Shown: positions 44,231-52,569 of the stretch, piece after piece
Layout of the letters: the number at the start of each line of letters is the position of its first letter
Numbering within the stretch: the stretch's first letter is position 1
Assembly (NCBI RefSeq): GCF_963970025.1
Contig: NZ_OZ018776.1
Coordinates: 1,308,667-1,372,666, forward strand
Length of the DNA stretch: 64,000 nt
DNA from: Rickettsia helvetica
GTDB taxonomy: Bacteria > Pseudomonadota > Alphaproteobacteria > Rickettsiales > Rickettsiaceae
Reading direction: 5' to 3'
Position numbers and translations under genes: made by a program
The notes under the pieces: generated by a model
What the model saw: only the letters and a program-made list of their open reading frames with translations
The model's database searches: none
What the model was told of the DNA's origin: nothing

Positions 44231-44963
44231 GCACCAATCAAACTATCAGGATTTGTTAAAGACTTTAGCTATTATAGCCATGATCATTGATCATATTGGT
44301 TTATATCTATATCCTGAACTAACAATTATGCGGATCATAGGTCGAACCGCTATGCCGGTTTTCTGCTTTTTTGCCGGTTATAATTTCCATGATAAACCAA
44401 AAACTAGAATAATAATATGCGGTGTTTTACTACAAATATATACTACCGTATTGTTTAAACAGTTTATTACTACAAATATTATAATATCAATCTATTTAGG
44501 TCAATGGTATATTTATTATTTTCGCAATGCTGCAACTAGCTTTTTCTATAGCGGTTATTGTCATGTAATTATAATGGTAATATTGTGGTATATTAGCTGG
44601 GCTTTGATTGATTATGGGACTCTTGTAATTGCTATAATGATACTTGGATTTATTTCAAAACATGAGCAGGCAAATCTAAAACTTTGCTGTTTTATAGCAA
44701 TTTTTGCTTCTTTCGTGCATTCGACTCTTTTTACTCTTGCAATTCCTTTCAGTGATTTTAATTTTTCAAATACTGAATTAATTTTAAATGTTACTTTCTT
44801 AACAATTACCTATATATTAATGATCATAAGCGATTACTCACAAAAAATAGCTATAAATCTAAAATGGATAAGTCGAAATGTTTTATATATTTACTGCATA
44901 CAAATGATGATCTTACAATTCATATTCATCTATAAATACACATATGGTTTTAAAAGTTGGTAA
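44211..44963 (+). CDS. TraX-family membrane acyltransferase-like protein
   Basis: 250 aa, about eight membrane helices. It has the TraX start pattern QDLLKTLAIIAMIIDHIGLY (about 11-30), with the DHxG motif, then RIIGRTAMPVFCFFAGYNF. In F plasmids TraX N-acetylates pilin; chromosomal homologues are of unknown substrate. Here it is coupled to murJ by a 20-bp overlap, so a role in modifying envelope material is as likely as conjugation. No other tra genes are visible nearby. Confidence 0.8.
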   Translation: MVITRNKHQSNYQDLLKTLAIIAMIIDHIGLYLYPELTIMRIIGRTAMPVFCFFAGYNFHDKPKTRIIICGVLLQIYTTVLFKQFITTNIIISIYLGQWYIYYFRNAATSFFYSGYCHVIIMVILWYISWALIDYGTLVIAIMILGFISKHEQANLKLCCFIAIFASFVHSTLFTLAIPFSDFNFSNTELILNVTFLTITYILMIISDYSQKIAINLKWISRNVLYIYCIQMMILQFIFIYKYTYGFKSW

Positions 44964-45031
44964 GTAAACATTAATAATTAGTGACAGTGGTCCTAGATTA
45001 ATATGATTTAGATAATATTGATATTACTTAT

Positions 45032-45633
45032 ATGGATTTGATAGATCATCTAATTTCAGATAATGAACAATATAAAGAGCAATTTAGAAAAAACAAACTA
45101 TTTGAAATTAAGTTAGATAGTACCCTACGAAAAAATAAATTTCTTAAATATTTTCGGATTTGGTCAGACGAATTTCAAAAAATGGTATTAGCAAGAGTAG
45201 TGTTTTCTGAAATAAAAGAATTTAAACAACTTGCATGGGAGCATCTTACCGATGAATTTGGACATAATATAGAATTATCCCAAAATCTAGAAAATGGTGA
45301 AGAAACTACAGATTCTATTTTTGAGGCCTTAGGTGTCTTGGTTTACGCTAAAAATGATGACTCTTAGAGATAGTGAAAGAGCCGTCCTTGTCCATTTAGT
45401 AATAGAGTCTTGTGCTACTATATTTTATGAAAAATTAGGATCATATTTTTTAATCATAAAGCAGCAAAACATTTCAAAACACATATGCATCTTGATCCTG
45501 AACATGAACAAATGGGAATAGATTTATTAAAACAAATAAATATTAATGATTCTTCTTTACTCACTATTCAAAAAAAAGCTGGGATATGATTGAGGCTCTA
45601 TTTACTAGACTTGCTGAAATCACACAGGATTAA
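45032..45633 (+). pseudogene. CADD-like heme-oxygenase-fold diiron oxidase, frameshifted
   Basis: Frame 1 (45032-45333) reads MDLIDHLISDNEQYKEQFRK, FRIWSDEFQKMVLARVVFSE and WEHLTDEFGHNIE. A shift continues WFTLKMMTLRDSERAVLVHL, VIESCATIFYEKLGSYFL. A second shift gives NHKAAKHFKTHMHLDPEHEQ, and a third ends ALFTRLAEITQD at 45633. The H-x3-D-x2-H triad (HMHLDPEH), the Glu in VIES and the E...H pair in WEHLTDEFGH match the metal ligands of Chlamydia CADD, an enzyme tied to para-aminobenzoate synthesis. Three frameshifts, so it is dead as read. Confidence 0.7.
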
Positions 45634-45757
45634 CTTTATCCTCGTAAAACCCGTTTTACAACATTCGGTTCTTTCTCATTTATTATTCTTTCCCTACTCT
45701 TCTCATCATCATTTTAATGCATTTTTATTATAAATAGCGAAAATATAAATTAATTAA

Positions 45758-45786
45758 TTGACATTTAAATCCATTATATGTATACT
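45758..45786 (+). promoter_or_regulatory. Strong sigma-70 promoter of the PTAPPQY protein gene
   Basis: TTGACA (45758-45763), exactly 17 bp, TATACT (45781-45786). It is the best consensus promoter seen in the window and lies 80 bp before the ATG at 45866. Bases 45634-45757 show no other feature. Confidence 0.75.
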
Positions 45787-45865
45787 ACTAAAGCTTATTT
45801 ATATGGTTAAGAATATTTAATATTTGAGCTATATGAATTATTAAATAATATTAAAGGGTTAACTT

Positions 45866-46444
45866 ATGTCAGCACACCATATCATCCAAGGATATAAAAA
45901 TTTTAAAAAAATCTTACAAACATCAAACTTTAAGCAACCTAAAATCTTCAATAAATTTAACTCTGATAAAAAATTAAAAGCTATGGAAGAATTTTCTAGC
46001 CTTATAGGGGTTAGTATAAATGAAGGTTTTCAAAATGCATTAAAACAATCTCAAGAAAAGACTGCACAACGCTTACTTTCATCCAAAAAATTCGATCATA
46101 ATTATACAGATTCTAAAGGAAGTTCAGTTCTAAAGAATATAGTAGAATCACAAAACACTTCACTATTGAAAAATTACTTTAGTAAAGTAGAAGCAACCGG
46201 AGTCAAATTAGAAAATAGTAGCATTAGTGAAGCTTTTGATATTGCTCTAAAAGATAAAGCAGTTTTTAATACTTTTTTAAAAGGATTAGCAAAGCTTAAT
46301 GATCATGATCAATTACAAACTCAATCCTTAGACACTGTCTTTTGTCATACAGCAGAAGAACTTCCTACCGCTCCACCACAATACTCTGAGGTTAATGATA
46401 GCTCACAATATCAAATAATTGGAGATGCTCAATACGTAAGTTAA
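45866..46444 (+). CDS. Hypothetical protein with overlapping PTAP and PPxY late-domain motifs
   Basis: 192 aa, soluble, Lys-rich: MSAHHIIQGYKNFKKILQTS. A degenerate ankyrin-like part spans about 70-110 (NYTDSKGSSVLKNIVESQNT, SLLKNYFSK). Near the end is PTAPPQY (residues 167-173), an overlap of PTAP and PPxY. In viral Gag and VP40 proteins these short motifs bind host TSG101 (ESCRT-I) and NEDD4-type ligases. No signal peptide is seen; rickettsial effectors often lack one. The gene has a near-consensus promoter (45758-45786) and stands alone. I know no name for it. A host-targeted role is inference; the motif is seen directly. Confidence 0.7.
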   Translation: MSAHHIIQGYKNFKKILQTSNFKQPKIFNKFNSDKKLKAMEEFSSLIGVSINEGFQNALKQSQEKTAQRLLSSKKFDHNYTDSKGSSVLKNIVESQNTSLLKNYFSKVEATGVKLENSSISEAFDIALKDKAVFNTFLKGLAKLNDHDQLQTQSLDTVFCHTAEELPTAPPQYSEVNDSSQYQIIGDAQYVS

Positions 46445-46461
46445 GAGTAGAAAGATAATAT

Positions 46462-46516
46462 ACTAATAGTTTTTAGTATTTTTAACTAGACCCCATGGGC
46501 AAGCCATGGGGTGACG
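46462..46516. repeat. Short family B repeat with terminator-like hairpin
   Basis: TAGTTTTTAGTATTTTTAAC, then CCCCATGGGCAAGCCATGGG palindrome and GTGACGG. It may act as a bidirectional terminator between the 192-aa gene and recG. Confidence 0.6.
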
Positions 46517-46558
46517 GTGAAAAACCAATGAACACCCACCGGAGATAACATATTTAAA

Positions 46559-48805
46559 CTAAACTAACTCGCTTACTTGCGTTTTGGCGAAGAGCTTTAT
46601 CTGAAAGTCAACAAAATCCGAATTACCTTTTAAGCCTGTCTCTGCAAATTTATGAGCTTTAAGTAATAGATCATAATCTTTAGCCAAGTCAGCAAAGAAA
46701 AACTCCATTTCACCGCTTTGTTTTACTCCTAAAATCTCACCGCTACCTCTCAGTTTTAAATCCTGCTCAGCGATATAAAACCCGTCATTAGTTTGTTTCA
46801 TTATCTCAAACCTACCTCGTGCCACTTTACCAAGCCTTTTAGGGTTGTATAGCAATATGCAATATGACTGCAAAGAGCCTCGCCCTACTCTACCTCTAAG
46901 CTGATGAAGTTGAGCGAGACCAAACTGCTCAGCATTTTCAATAATTATCAAGGTAGCTTCAGGTATATCTATTCCGACTTCAATAACGGTTGTTGCAACT
47001 AATATCTTAATTTTGCCTTCCTTAAATTGCTTCATTATTTGGTCTTTCTGCTCATTCTTCATCTTACCGTGAATAATACCGGTATAACCTTGATAGATAT
47101 TTTCGATAGAGTTAAAACGATTCATCACATCCATTAATGAACTACCCTCTTCCTCCTCTGTTACCATCCCGCGGCTCGACTGCGGGATCCAGTCAAAATT
47201 ACTAGCATTACAAGTTGTTTTTTGGACACCGCGGTCAAGCCACGGTATGACAACAGAGATTTTTCCTTGCTCTATTAATGGGCATATCCAATATACCCGC
47301 TCACCTACTACAAGCTTTTTGTTTATTGCTTCTATAATATGCTCTATCTTGTTAACGGACATGGTATTTGTAGCGATAGGTAAACGATTTTTCGGCTTAC
47401 CCATTAGCTTTGAGATACTCATATCACCAAACATAGTAAGTGCAAGACTTCGAGGAATCGGTGTTGCAGTCATAACTAATACATCAGGATTTGCTCCTTT
47501 ATTTATTAAATTCAAACGCTGCTGCACTCCAAATCTATGCTGCTCATCGATCACTATATAGCCTAGCTTCTTAAAACTTACTTTTTCTTGAAATAACGCA
47601 TGAGTACCGACTAATATATCAATCTCACCGTTTTCAAGTTGTATCATAATATTTTTACGAGCTGCCCCCAGTATCTTACCTGTAAGTAATGAGGCTCTTA
47701 TATTAGTATTTTTTAAAGCTTTAACAAAAAAACCATAATGCTGATTGGCAAGCAAATCGGTTGGAGCCATAAGCGTTGCTTGAAATCCACTAGCTACCAC
47801 ATTTACCATCGTCAGCAGAGCTACCAAAGTTTTACCTGAGCCAACATCGCCTTGCAGTAATCTCATCATTTCTACTTTATCGCTTTGATCAAGCTCTATT
47901 TCTTCTATAACTTGCTTTTGATAAGAAGTTAACTCAAACCCTAGCTCATTTAATATATTTGTTTGAATACCCACCGCTTTAGGGTAAATATTACCTTGTC
48001 TTCTACTTATCTGTGTACGTACATTTAAAAGAGATATTTGATTAGCGATAAGTTCCTTGGCTGCTAGTTGCTTTTTGGCCGCCCCAGTGTCATCCCGCGG
48101 CTTTATTGTATTACTAGATTTTTCCGTTGTCATCCCGCGATCAAGTCGCGGGATCCAGTTATTGTTATGGATACCGTGGTCAAGCCACGGGATGACAGCC
48201 TCGCTTACATGCAACACCTTCAAACTCTGCAATATAACATTCAAATAATCCTTTACCTCTTTATCTTCCACTCCCTTACACTTCTCTTCAAATATATCTA
48301 TTGCTTTTATGATATATGAATATAACTGCTTGTTACTAAGTAAGTATGTCAGGGAATAAATCGGCTCTATTTCTTTTGCAAGTTTAGGATTCGTAATAAA
48401 TTCAGGATGCGAAATTTGTAAATAATGATCAAAGAATTGTACCTTTCCGCTGATAATATGAGAAGTACCAACTTTCAGCTTATTAAAAATAAACGGTGGG
48501 GGCTTATGAAAAAACACTAATAACAAAGAACCGGTATCATTACTAGCCGTAATCTTTAAAGGCTGATTACTTTTCTTTGGTAAATTAATGCTCTCAATTA
48601 CAATTTCCGTTTGGATTATTTCACCGTCTCTAACTTCGGTTAAATTAGGCGATAATGTTTTATTTTGATACGAAACGGGTAGATAAAATAATAAATCCCG
48701 AATATTATTAATACCAAGCCTTTTAAGAGCAGATACGGTATCTTCACGTATATTAATGAACGTTTTTACAGAAGAGAATAAAAATTTTTCTAGAATAGTT
48801 AGCAT
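46559..48805 (-). CDS. recG: ATP-dependent DNA helicase RecG with two repeat insertions
   Basis: 748 aa from ATG at 48805 (MLTILEKFLFSSVKTFINIR); an ATG 18 bp upstream is also in frame. OB-fold wedge domain, then the helicase with Walker A LLQGDVGSGKTLVALLTMV, the VIDEQHRFGVQQRLN motif, TATPIPRSLALTMFGD and QLRGRVGRGS. It drives fork reversal. Two foreign stretches keep the frame: SEAVIPWLDHGIHNNNWIPR with LDRGMTTEKSS before the ATPase core, and SVVIPWLDRGVQ with FDWIPQSSRGMVTEEEEG inside the helicase part. Both are translated family-B repeats. Conserved motifs are intact. Confidence 0.94.
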   Translation of the reverse strand: MLTILEKFLFSSVKTFINIREDTVSALKRLGINNIRDLLFYLPVSYQNKTLSPNLTEVRDGEIIQTEIVIESINLPKKSNQPLKITASNDTGSLLLVFFHKPPPFIFNKLKVGTSHIISGKVQFFDHYLQISHPEFITNPKLAKEIEPIYSLTYLLSNKQLYSYIIKAIDIFEEKCKGVEDKEVKDYLNVILQSLKVLHVSEAVIPWLDHGIHNNNWIPRLDRGMTTEKSSNTIKPRDDTGAAKKQLAAKELIANQISLLNVRTQISRRQGNIYPKAVGIQTNILNELGFELTSYQKQVIEEIELDQSDKVEMMRLLQGDVGSGKTLVALLTMVNVVASGFQATLMAPTDLLANQHYGFFVKALKNTNIRASLLTGKILGAARKNIMIQLENGEIDILVGTHALFQEKVSFKKLGYIVIDEQHRFGVQQRLNLINKGANPDVLVMTATPIPRSLALTMFGDMSISKLMGKPKNRLPIATNTMSVNKIEHIIEAINKKLVVGERVYWICPLIEQGKISVVIPWLDRGVQKTTCNASNFDWIPQSSRGMVTEEEEGSSLMDVMNRFNSIENIYQGYTGIIHGKMKNEQKDQIMKQFKEGKIKILVATTVIEVGIDIPEATLIIIENAEQFGLAQLHQLRGRVGRGSLQSYCILLYNPKRLGKVARGRFEIMKQTNDGFYIAEQDLKLRGSGEILGVKQSGEMEFFFADLAKDYDLLLKAHKFAETGLKGNSDFVDFQIKLFAKTQVSELV
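47160..47253. repeat. Family B repeat inserted inside recG (helicase part)
   Basis: CATCCCGCGGCTCGACTGCG, TTACTAGCATTACAAG and GCGGTCAAGCCACGGTATGA. Read in the recG frame without a stop. Confidence 0.85.
48085..48197. repeat. Family B repeat inserted inside recG (before ATPase core)
   Basis: TGTCATCCCGCGGCTTTATTG, GTTGTCATCCCGCGATCAAG, TCGCGGGATCCAG, then CCGTGGTCAAGCCACGGGAT. Two nested starts suggest one repeat within another. Confidence 0.85.
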
Positions 48806-48935
48806 ATTATCGTCATATACCATTACTTTAATATCATGATTACATATATACTTTAAAATAAGTAGAGAGTTAATAAAAAAATAAGTGTCCTTATGTCATG
48901 CCTACGAAGGCATTGCCTGCGTGGATTGGATTTTT

Positions 48936-49029
48936 CGTCATTGCGAGGAAAAACTGTAAGTTTTGATGAAGCAATCTCGGGCCAAAATCTTGAGATTGCC
49001 ACGCTCCTTTTAGTCGCTCGCAATGACGT
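48936..49029. repeat. Family A palindromic repeat, copy 11
   Basis: CGTCATTGCGAGGAAAAACT to GTCGCTCGCAATGACG. Preceded by a family-B tail (48895-48930). Confidence 0.85.
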
Positions 49030-49041
49030 TTTTTGCAATGC

Positions 49042-50254
49042 TTATAAATCTAATTTTAACCCTGTTCTAACTATAGCTGAAGATTTTAAAGGCATACCTT
49101 CTATAAATCCGGCTGTTTTGTAACCGCCTAAGCCGACTATCTTAAAGGTTTCATTTAAGCTAAGCTCAAAAAATTAACTGCCCCAAGTCCACCTTGTTTA
49201 CAGCTCTCTTTTAAAGGAGTAGCGGTTAACATTTTAGGCTGATTCCAAAATGCCGCTTCTAAACCTAAACCGACAAAATCGAATTCGATTAATTTATTTG
49301 CTTTAACTCCAACACCATAAGACTTAAATTTCTGATTTTTGCCGTAATTAATATTAACTTGAATATATTTTGTTATCAACAACAAAATGGTTAACTAAAC
49401 CACGCTCTAAACCGTATGGAGCAAGTATCGCTCTAGTCGCAGGTAAATATTTTATTTCTCCCAACTCAAACATTGGAATATTATTAAGATTAGTATTCAT
49501 TATAAATGGATATCCTGAATAGAATAAAAACGGATTAAATAAATCTAAATAAGCATATGAACGAATTTTATTTTTAGTAATATAATTTTTACCGTATATG
49601 GAGTTAATCGCTGTTACATATGCATTTATATCATTACCGCTTTTATCTTTATCATTAAATTTAGTACTAAAGATATATCCTGCTTGATCTAGTCTTGTCC
49701 ATAAATAACCTATACCGTAAGTAGGATTAATTTTGTTACTTACCATATATCTATCTTTAATATTTTCAGATAACAAATGACTTGCTTGAATCCCCCCTGT
49801 ATCTATAGCAATTTGCTTATAAACTTGCAAAGAATTAAAATCTTTAGCTTTAAAATATGTTGTACCCTCAAAAGGATCTACCTCATATTTTATTACTTTT
49901 AAGTCAAATTCTCTTGCTCTTGCTCCATTGGGACCTCCTATTTCATGATTACCTACCATAATCCAAGATGTAGCAGTAAATCTTGTAATATAACTTAAGA
50001 TCTTCATAAGCTATATTATCTGAATCGGCAAATATAGCATCATCTAATTGACGGTAACCTTCAATCAATGACATAGCAGCATCGCTACTCGCTCTTGAGG
50101 ACATATCTTTATCATAAGTAACTACATAGCTATAATTTTTTTTAGAATTTTCTTGAATTGTTATATCGTCATCAATATTTGATGCAGTTGCTAATACTGA
50201 TGATGAATATAAAAGACAAGTAGCAATAGTTAAATTTAATTTATTTCATTTCAT
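49042..50254 (-). pseudogene. Secreted/outer-membrane beta-barrel-like protein, multiply broken
   Basis: A Sec signal-like start (MK*NKLNLTIATCLLYSSSV, then LATASNIDDD) has TGA at codon 3. It continues VVTYDKDMSSRASSDAAMSL, shifts frame near 50007, runs GGPNGARAREFDLKVIKYEV and YLDLFNPFLFYSGYPFIMNT to NHFVVDNKIYS, shifts to VNINYGKNQKFKSYGVGVKA, and again to LSLNETFKIVGLGGYKTAGF, ending VRTGLKLDL. Alternating strands with aromatic ends and a final Leu-Asp-Leu fit an outer-membrane barrel. At least three frameshifts and one stop. Family not identified. Confidence 0.6.
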
Positions 50255-50378
50255 AGTATTATTAATTTTTATTAATCATAAGTAGCTATAATATATACTA
50301 TTTTAAATTTGTAAAATATTTTTTTAATATACCAAACGTAGGTATGTCCTTGACTTCTTTTGAAAATCCTCCTAATTT

Positions 50379-50544
50379 CTAAGAGTGTATCTGTAAATAA
50401 ATTTAAGTGGTAATTAAATTCTTTTTTGCTGCAAATTATAAGATTTTTTTAAAATATGAATAATATCCTATCAAAAATCTTATTAATTTTCGCTATAAAA
50501 GCTCTTTAATTACCACTTAAATTTATTTACAGATACACTCTTAG
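50379..50544. mobile_element. MITE-like palindromic element, copy 2 (166 bp)
   Basis: Perfect 40-bp terminal inverted repeats, 50379-50418 and 50505-50544 (CTAAGAGTGTATCTGTAAAT at the tip). The core resembles the inverse of the copy-1 core at 971-1098. No ORF. It lies just upstream of the scoA pseudogene. Confidence 0.75.
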
Positions 50545-50572
50545 ATAATAGATATTAAATAATTTAAAATTT

Positions 50573-51273
50573 ATGAATAAAATCTATCCTTCGGCTGAGG
50601 CTGTTCTTGCAGGACTTCTTTATGACGGCATGACTATAATGTCCGGTGGCTTTGGTTTATGCGGTATTCCTGAAAATTTAATAAATGCACTTCTTAAAAG
50701 CAATGTTCAGAATTTAACAATTATTAGCAATAATTGCGGTGTTGACAATTTCGGACTTGGACTACTTCTTCAAACTAAACAAATAAAAAAAATGATTTTT
50801 TCGTATGTCGGAGAAAATAGGATTTTTGAACAACAATATCTTGATAAAGTACTTGAGCTTGAATTAAACCCGCAATGAACTTTAGCTGAACGAATTAGAG
50901 CTGCTTGGCATGGGCATCCCTGCTTTTTATACTAAAACCGGTATTAGGTACAATCGTAGAGGAAGGTAAAGAAACAAAGGAGTTTAACGGCGAGAAATAT
51001 ATAATGGAAACTGCACTTCAAGCTGACCTTGCTATTATTAAAGGCTTTAAAGCCGATAAAAGCGGCAATATAATTTACAATAAAACAGCAAGAAACTTTA
51101 ATGCAGTCATGGCAGGAGCAGCTAAAGTTACGGTTTGTGAAGTAGAGGAAATAGTTGAGGTAGGAGATCTAGAACCTGATAATATTCACACACCTAATAT
51201 TTTTATACAGCGATTAATGGTAGGTGAAAAATATGAGAAACATATTGAGCAATTAACTGTCAGGGAAAAATAA
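50573..51273 (+). pseudogene. scoA: Succinyl-CoA:3-ketoacid CoA-transferase subunit A, broken
   Basis: MNKIYPSAEAVLAGLLYDGM and MSGGFGLCGIPENLINALLK are clear ScoA. A TGA follows LELNPQ where Gly is expected, then a frameshift in IRAAxMGIPAFYT; the end IIKGFKADKSGNIIYNKTAR to LTVREK is in another frame. The enzyme moves CoA from succinyl-CoA to acetoacetate. Broken together with scoB just downstream. Confidence 0.9.
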
Positions 51274-51276
51274 GAT

Positions 51277-51916
51277 ATGGCTTGGAGTAAAGAAGAAATT
51301 TATCAAATAACCGCAGAGGAACTTAAAGACGGGTTATATGTCAATCTTGGTATAGGTAGTATGCCTACGCATGTAGCAAATTATATACCTAAAGGAGTGA
51401 ATATAATATTTTAAAGCGAGAACGGTATGCTTGGTATGGGACCGTTTCCTTACGCAGGAGAGGAAGATCCTGATTTAATTAACGCCGGTAAGCAAACTAT
51501 CACTGCTATTCCTGAAAGTAGCTATTTCAACAGTAGCTTTTCATTCGGCATGATCAGAGGTTTGCATATTGATTTAACTATTTTAGGGGCGATGCAAGTC
51601 TCACAAAAAGGCGATCTTGCCAACTGAACTATCCCAGGCAAAATGGTTAAAGGTATGGGAGGAGCTATGGATTTGGTCGCTAACCCCAAAAGAGTAGTTA
51701 TTATAATGGAACATAACGCAAAAGACGGCGGTGCTAAATTATTAAAAGAATGCAGCTTTCCGTTAACAGGCAAAAAAGTAGTTAACAGAATAAATTACCG
51801 ATCTTGGAATTTTTGATATTGATAAAGATGAAATGATATTAGTTAGAAAAGCTGACTATGTTACTATTGAGGAAATAAAGTCTAAAACTGAAGCCGAGTT
51901 TATAGTTAATTTATAA
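51277..51916 (+). pseudogene. scoB: Succinyl-CoA:3-ketoacid CoA-transferase subunit B, broken
   Basis: MAWSKEEIYQITAEELKDGL, then YVNLGIGSMPTHVANYIP, a stop (TAA after NIIF), SENGMLGMGPFPYAGEEDPD with the catalytic Glu of SENGxLG, a second stop (GDLAN*, TGG to TGA), TIPGKMVKGMGGAMDLV, and a frameshift after KKVVNRI before IEEIKSKTEAEFIVNL. Three lesions; dead. Confidence 0.9.
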
Positions 51917-51929
51917 TATGGAGAATAAA

Positions 51930-52512
51930 ATGGTTAAAGTAGCTATCATATATTATAGTGGATATGGTCATACTGTAAAAGTAGCTGAAGAACTAAATAA
52001 GAGCATAAAAGAAGCAGGAGCAAATGTTTCTATTATACAAACAAATAAAGATAAACCTGATAATATCGATTGGGATTTATTAGACAATGCAGATGCTATC
52101 ATTTTTGGAGTCCCCAAACCTATATGGGTAGTTTAGCAGGACCGTTTAAAACATTTATGGAGGCTATCTCAACTAGATGGGTGCAACAAAAAAATGGAAA
52201 GATAAAATAGCTGCAGCTTTTACTAATTCTGCTTCTTATTCAGGTGATAAGCTATGCAGTATTCAGCAGCTATTTCACTTCGCTATGCAGCATTGCATGA
52301 TTTGGGTTGGATAAGCTGAAGCTGCCCCGAATTTTGCTGATCACGAGATGCCTGCTCCCGATAAAATTAACCGCTTAGGTAGCTGGTCAGGACTTATGAC
52401 TCAATCTAACCACAAATCCTCCCCTGATATTACTCCTACCAAAGGCGATCTTCTAACAGCTAATTTATTCGGTAAAAGAATAGTTGAAGTAATTAAGAAG
52501 TTTAGAGGGTAA
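51930..52512 (+). pseudogene. WrbA-like flavodoxin/NAD(P)H:quinone oxidoreductase, broken
   Basis: MVKVAIIYYSGYGHTVKVAE is the FMN-binding loop start. GAGAATAAA precedes this ATG; an upstream ATG at 51918 is possible. A frameshift follows FGVPK, with MGSLAGPFKTFMEAISTRW in the new frame, another at WVQQK, then AAAFTNSASYSGDKL, a stop (WVG*), and LGSWSGLMTQSNHKSSPDIT to KKFRG. Three lesions. Contiguous with scoAB. Confidence 0.8.
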
Positions 52513-52569
52513 GTACGTATGGTGTTTTATGTCATGCAACAAAGCCCACTCAAAGAAATAACATCTTAA

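Noticed and set aside
44211..44963. Conjugation gene cluster suggested by the TraX-like gene
   Set aside because: No other tra, mob or plasmid-type genes occur nearby; the neighbours are housekeeping genes.
48853..49123. ORFs with SLRATKRSVAISRF-type and similar peptides
   Set aside because: They are translations of the family-A and family-B repeats and not genes.
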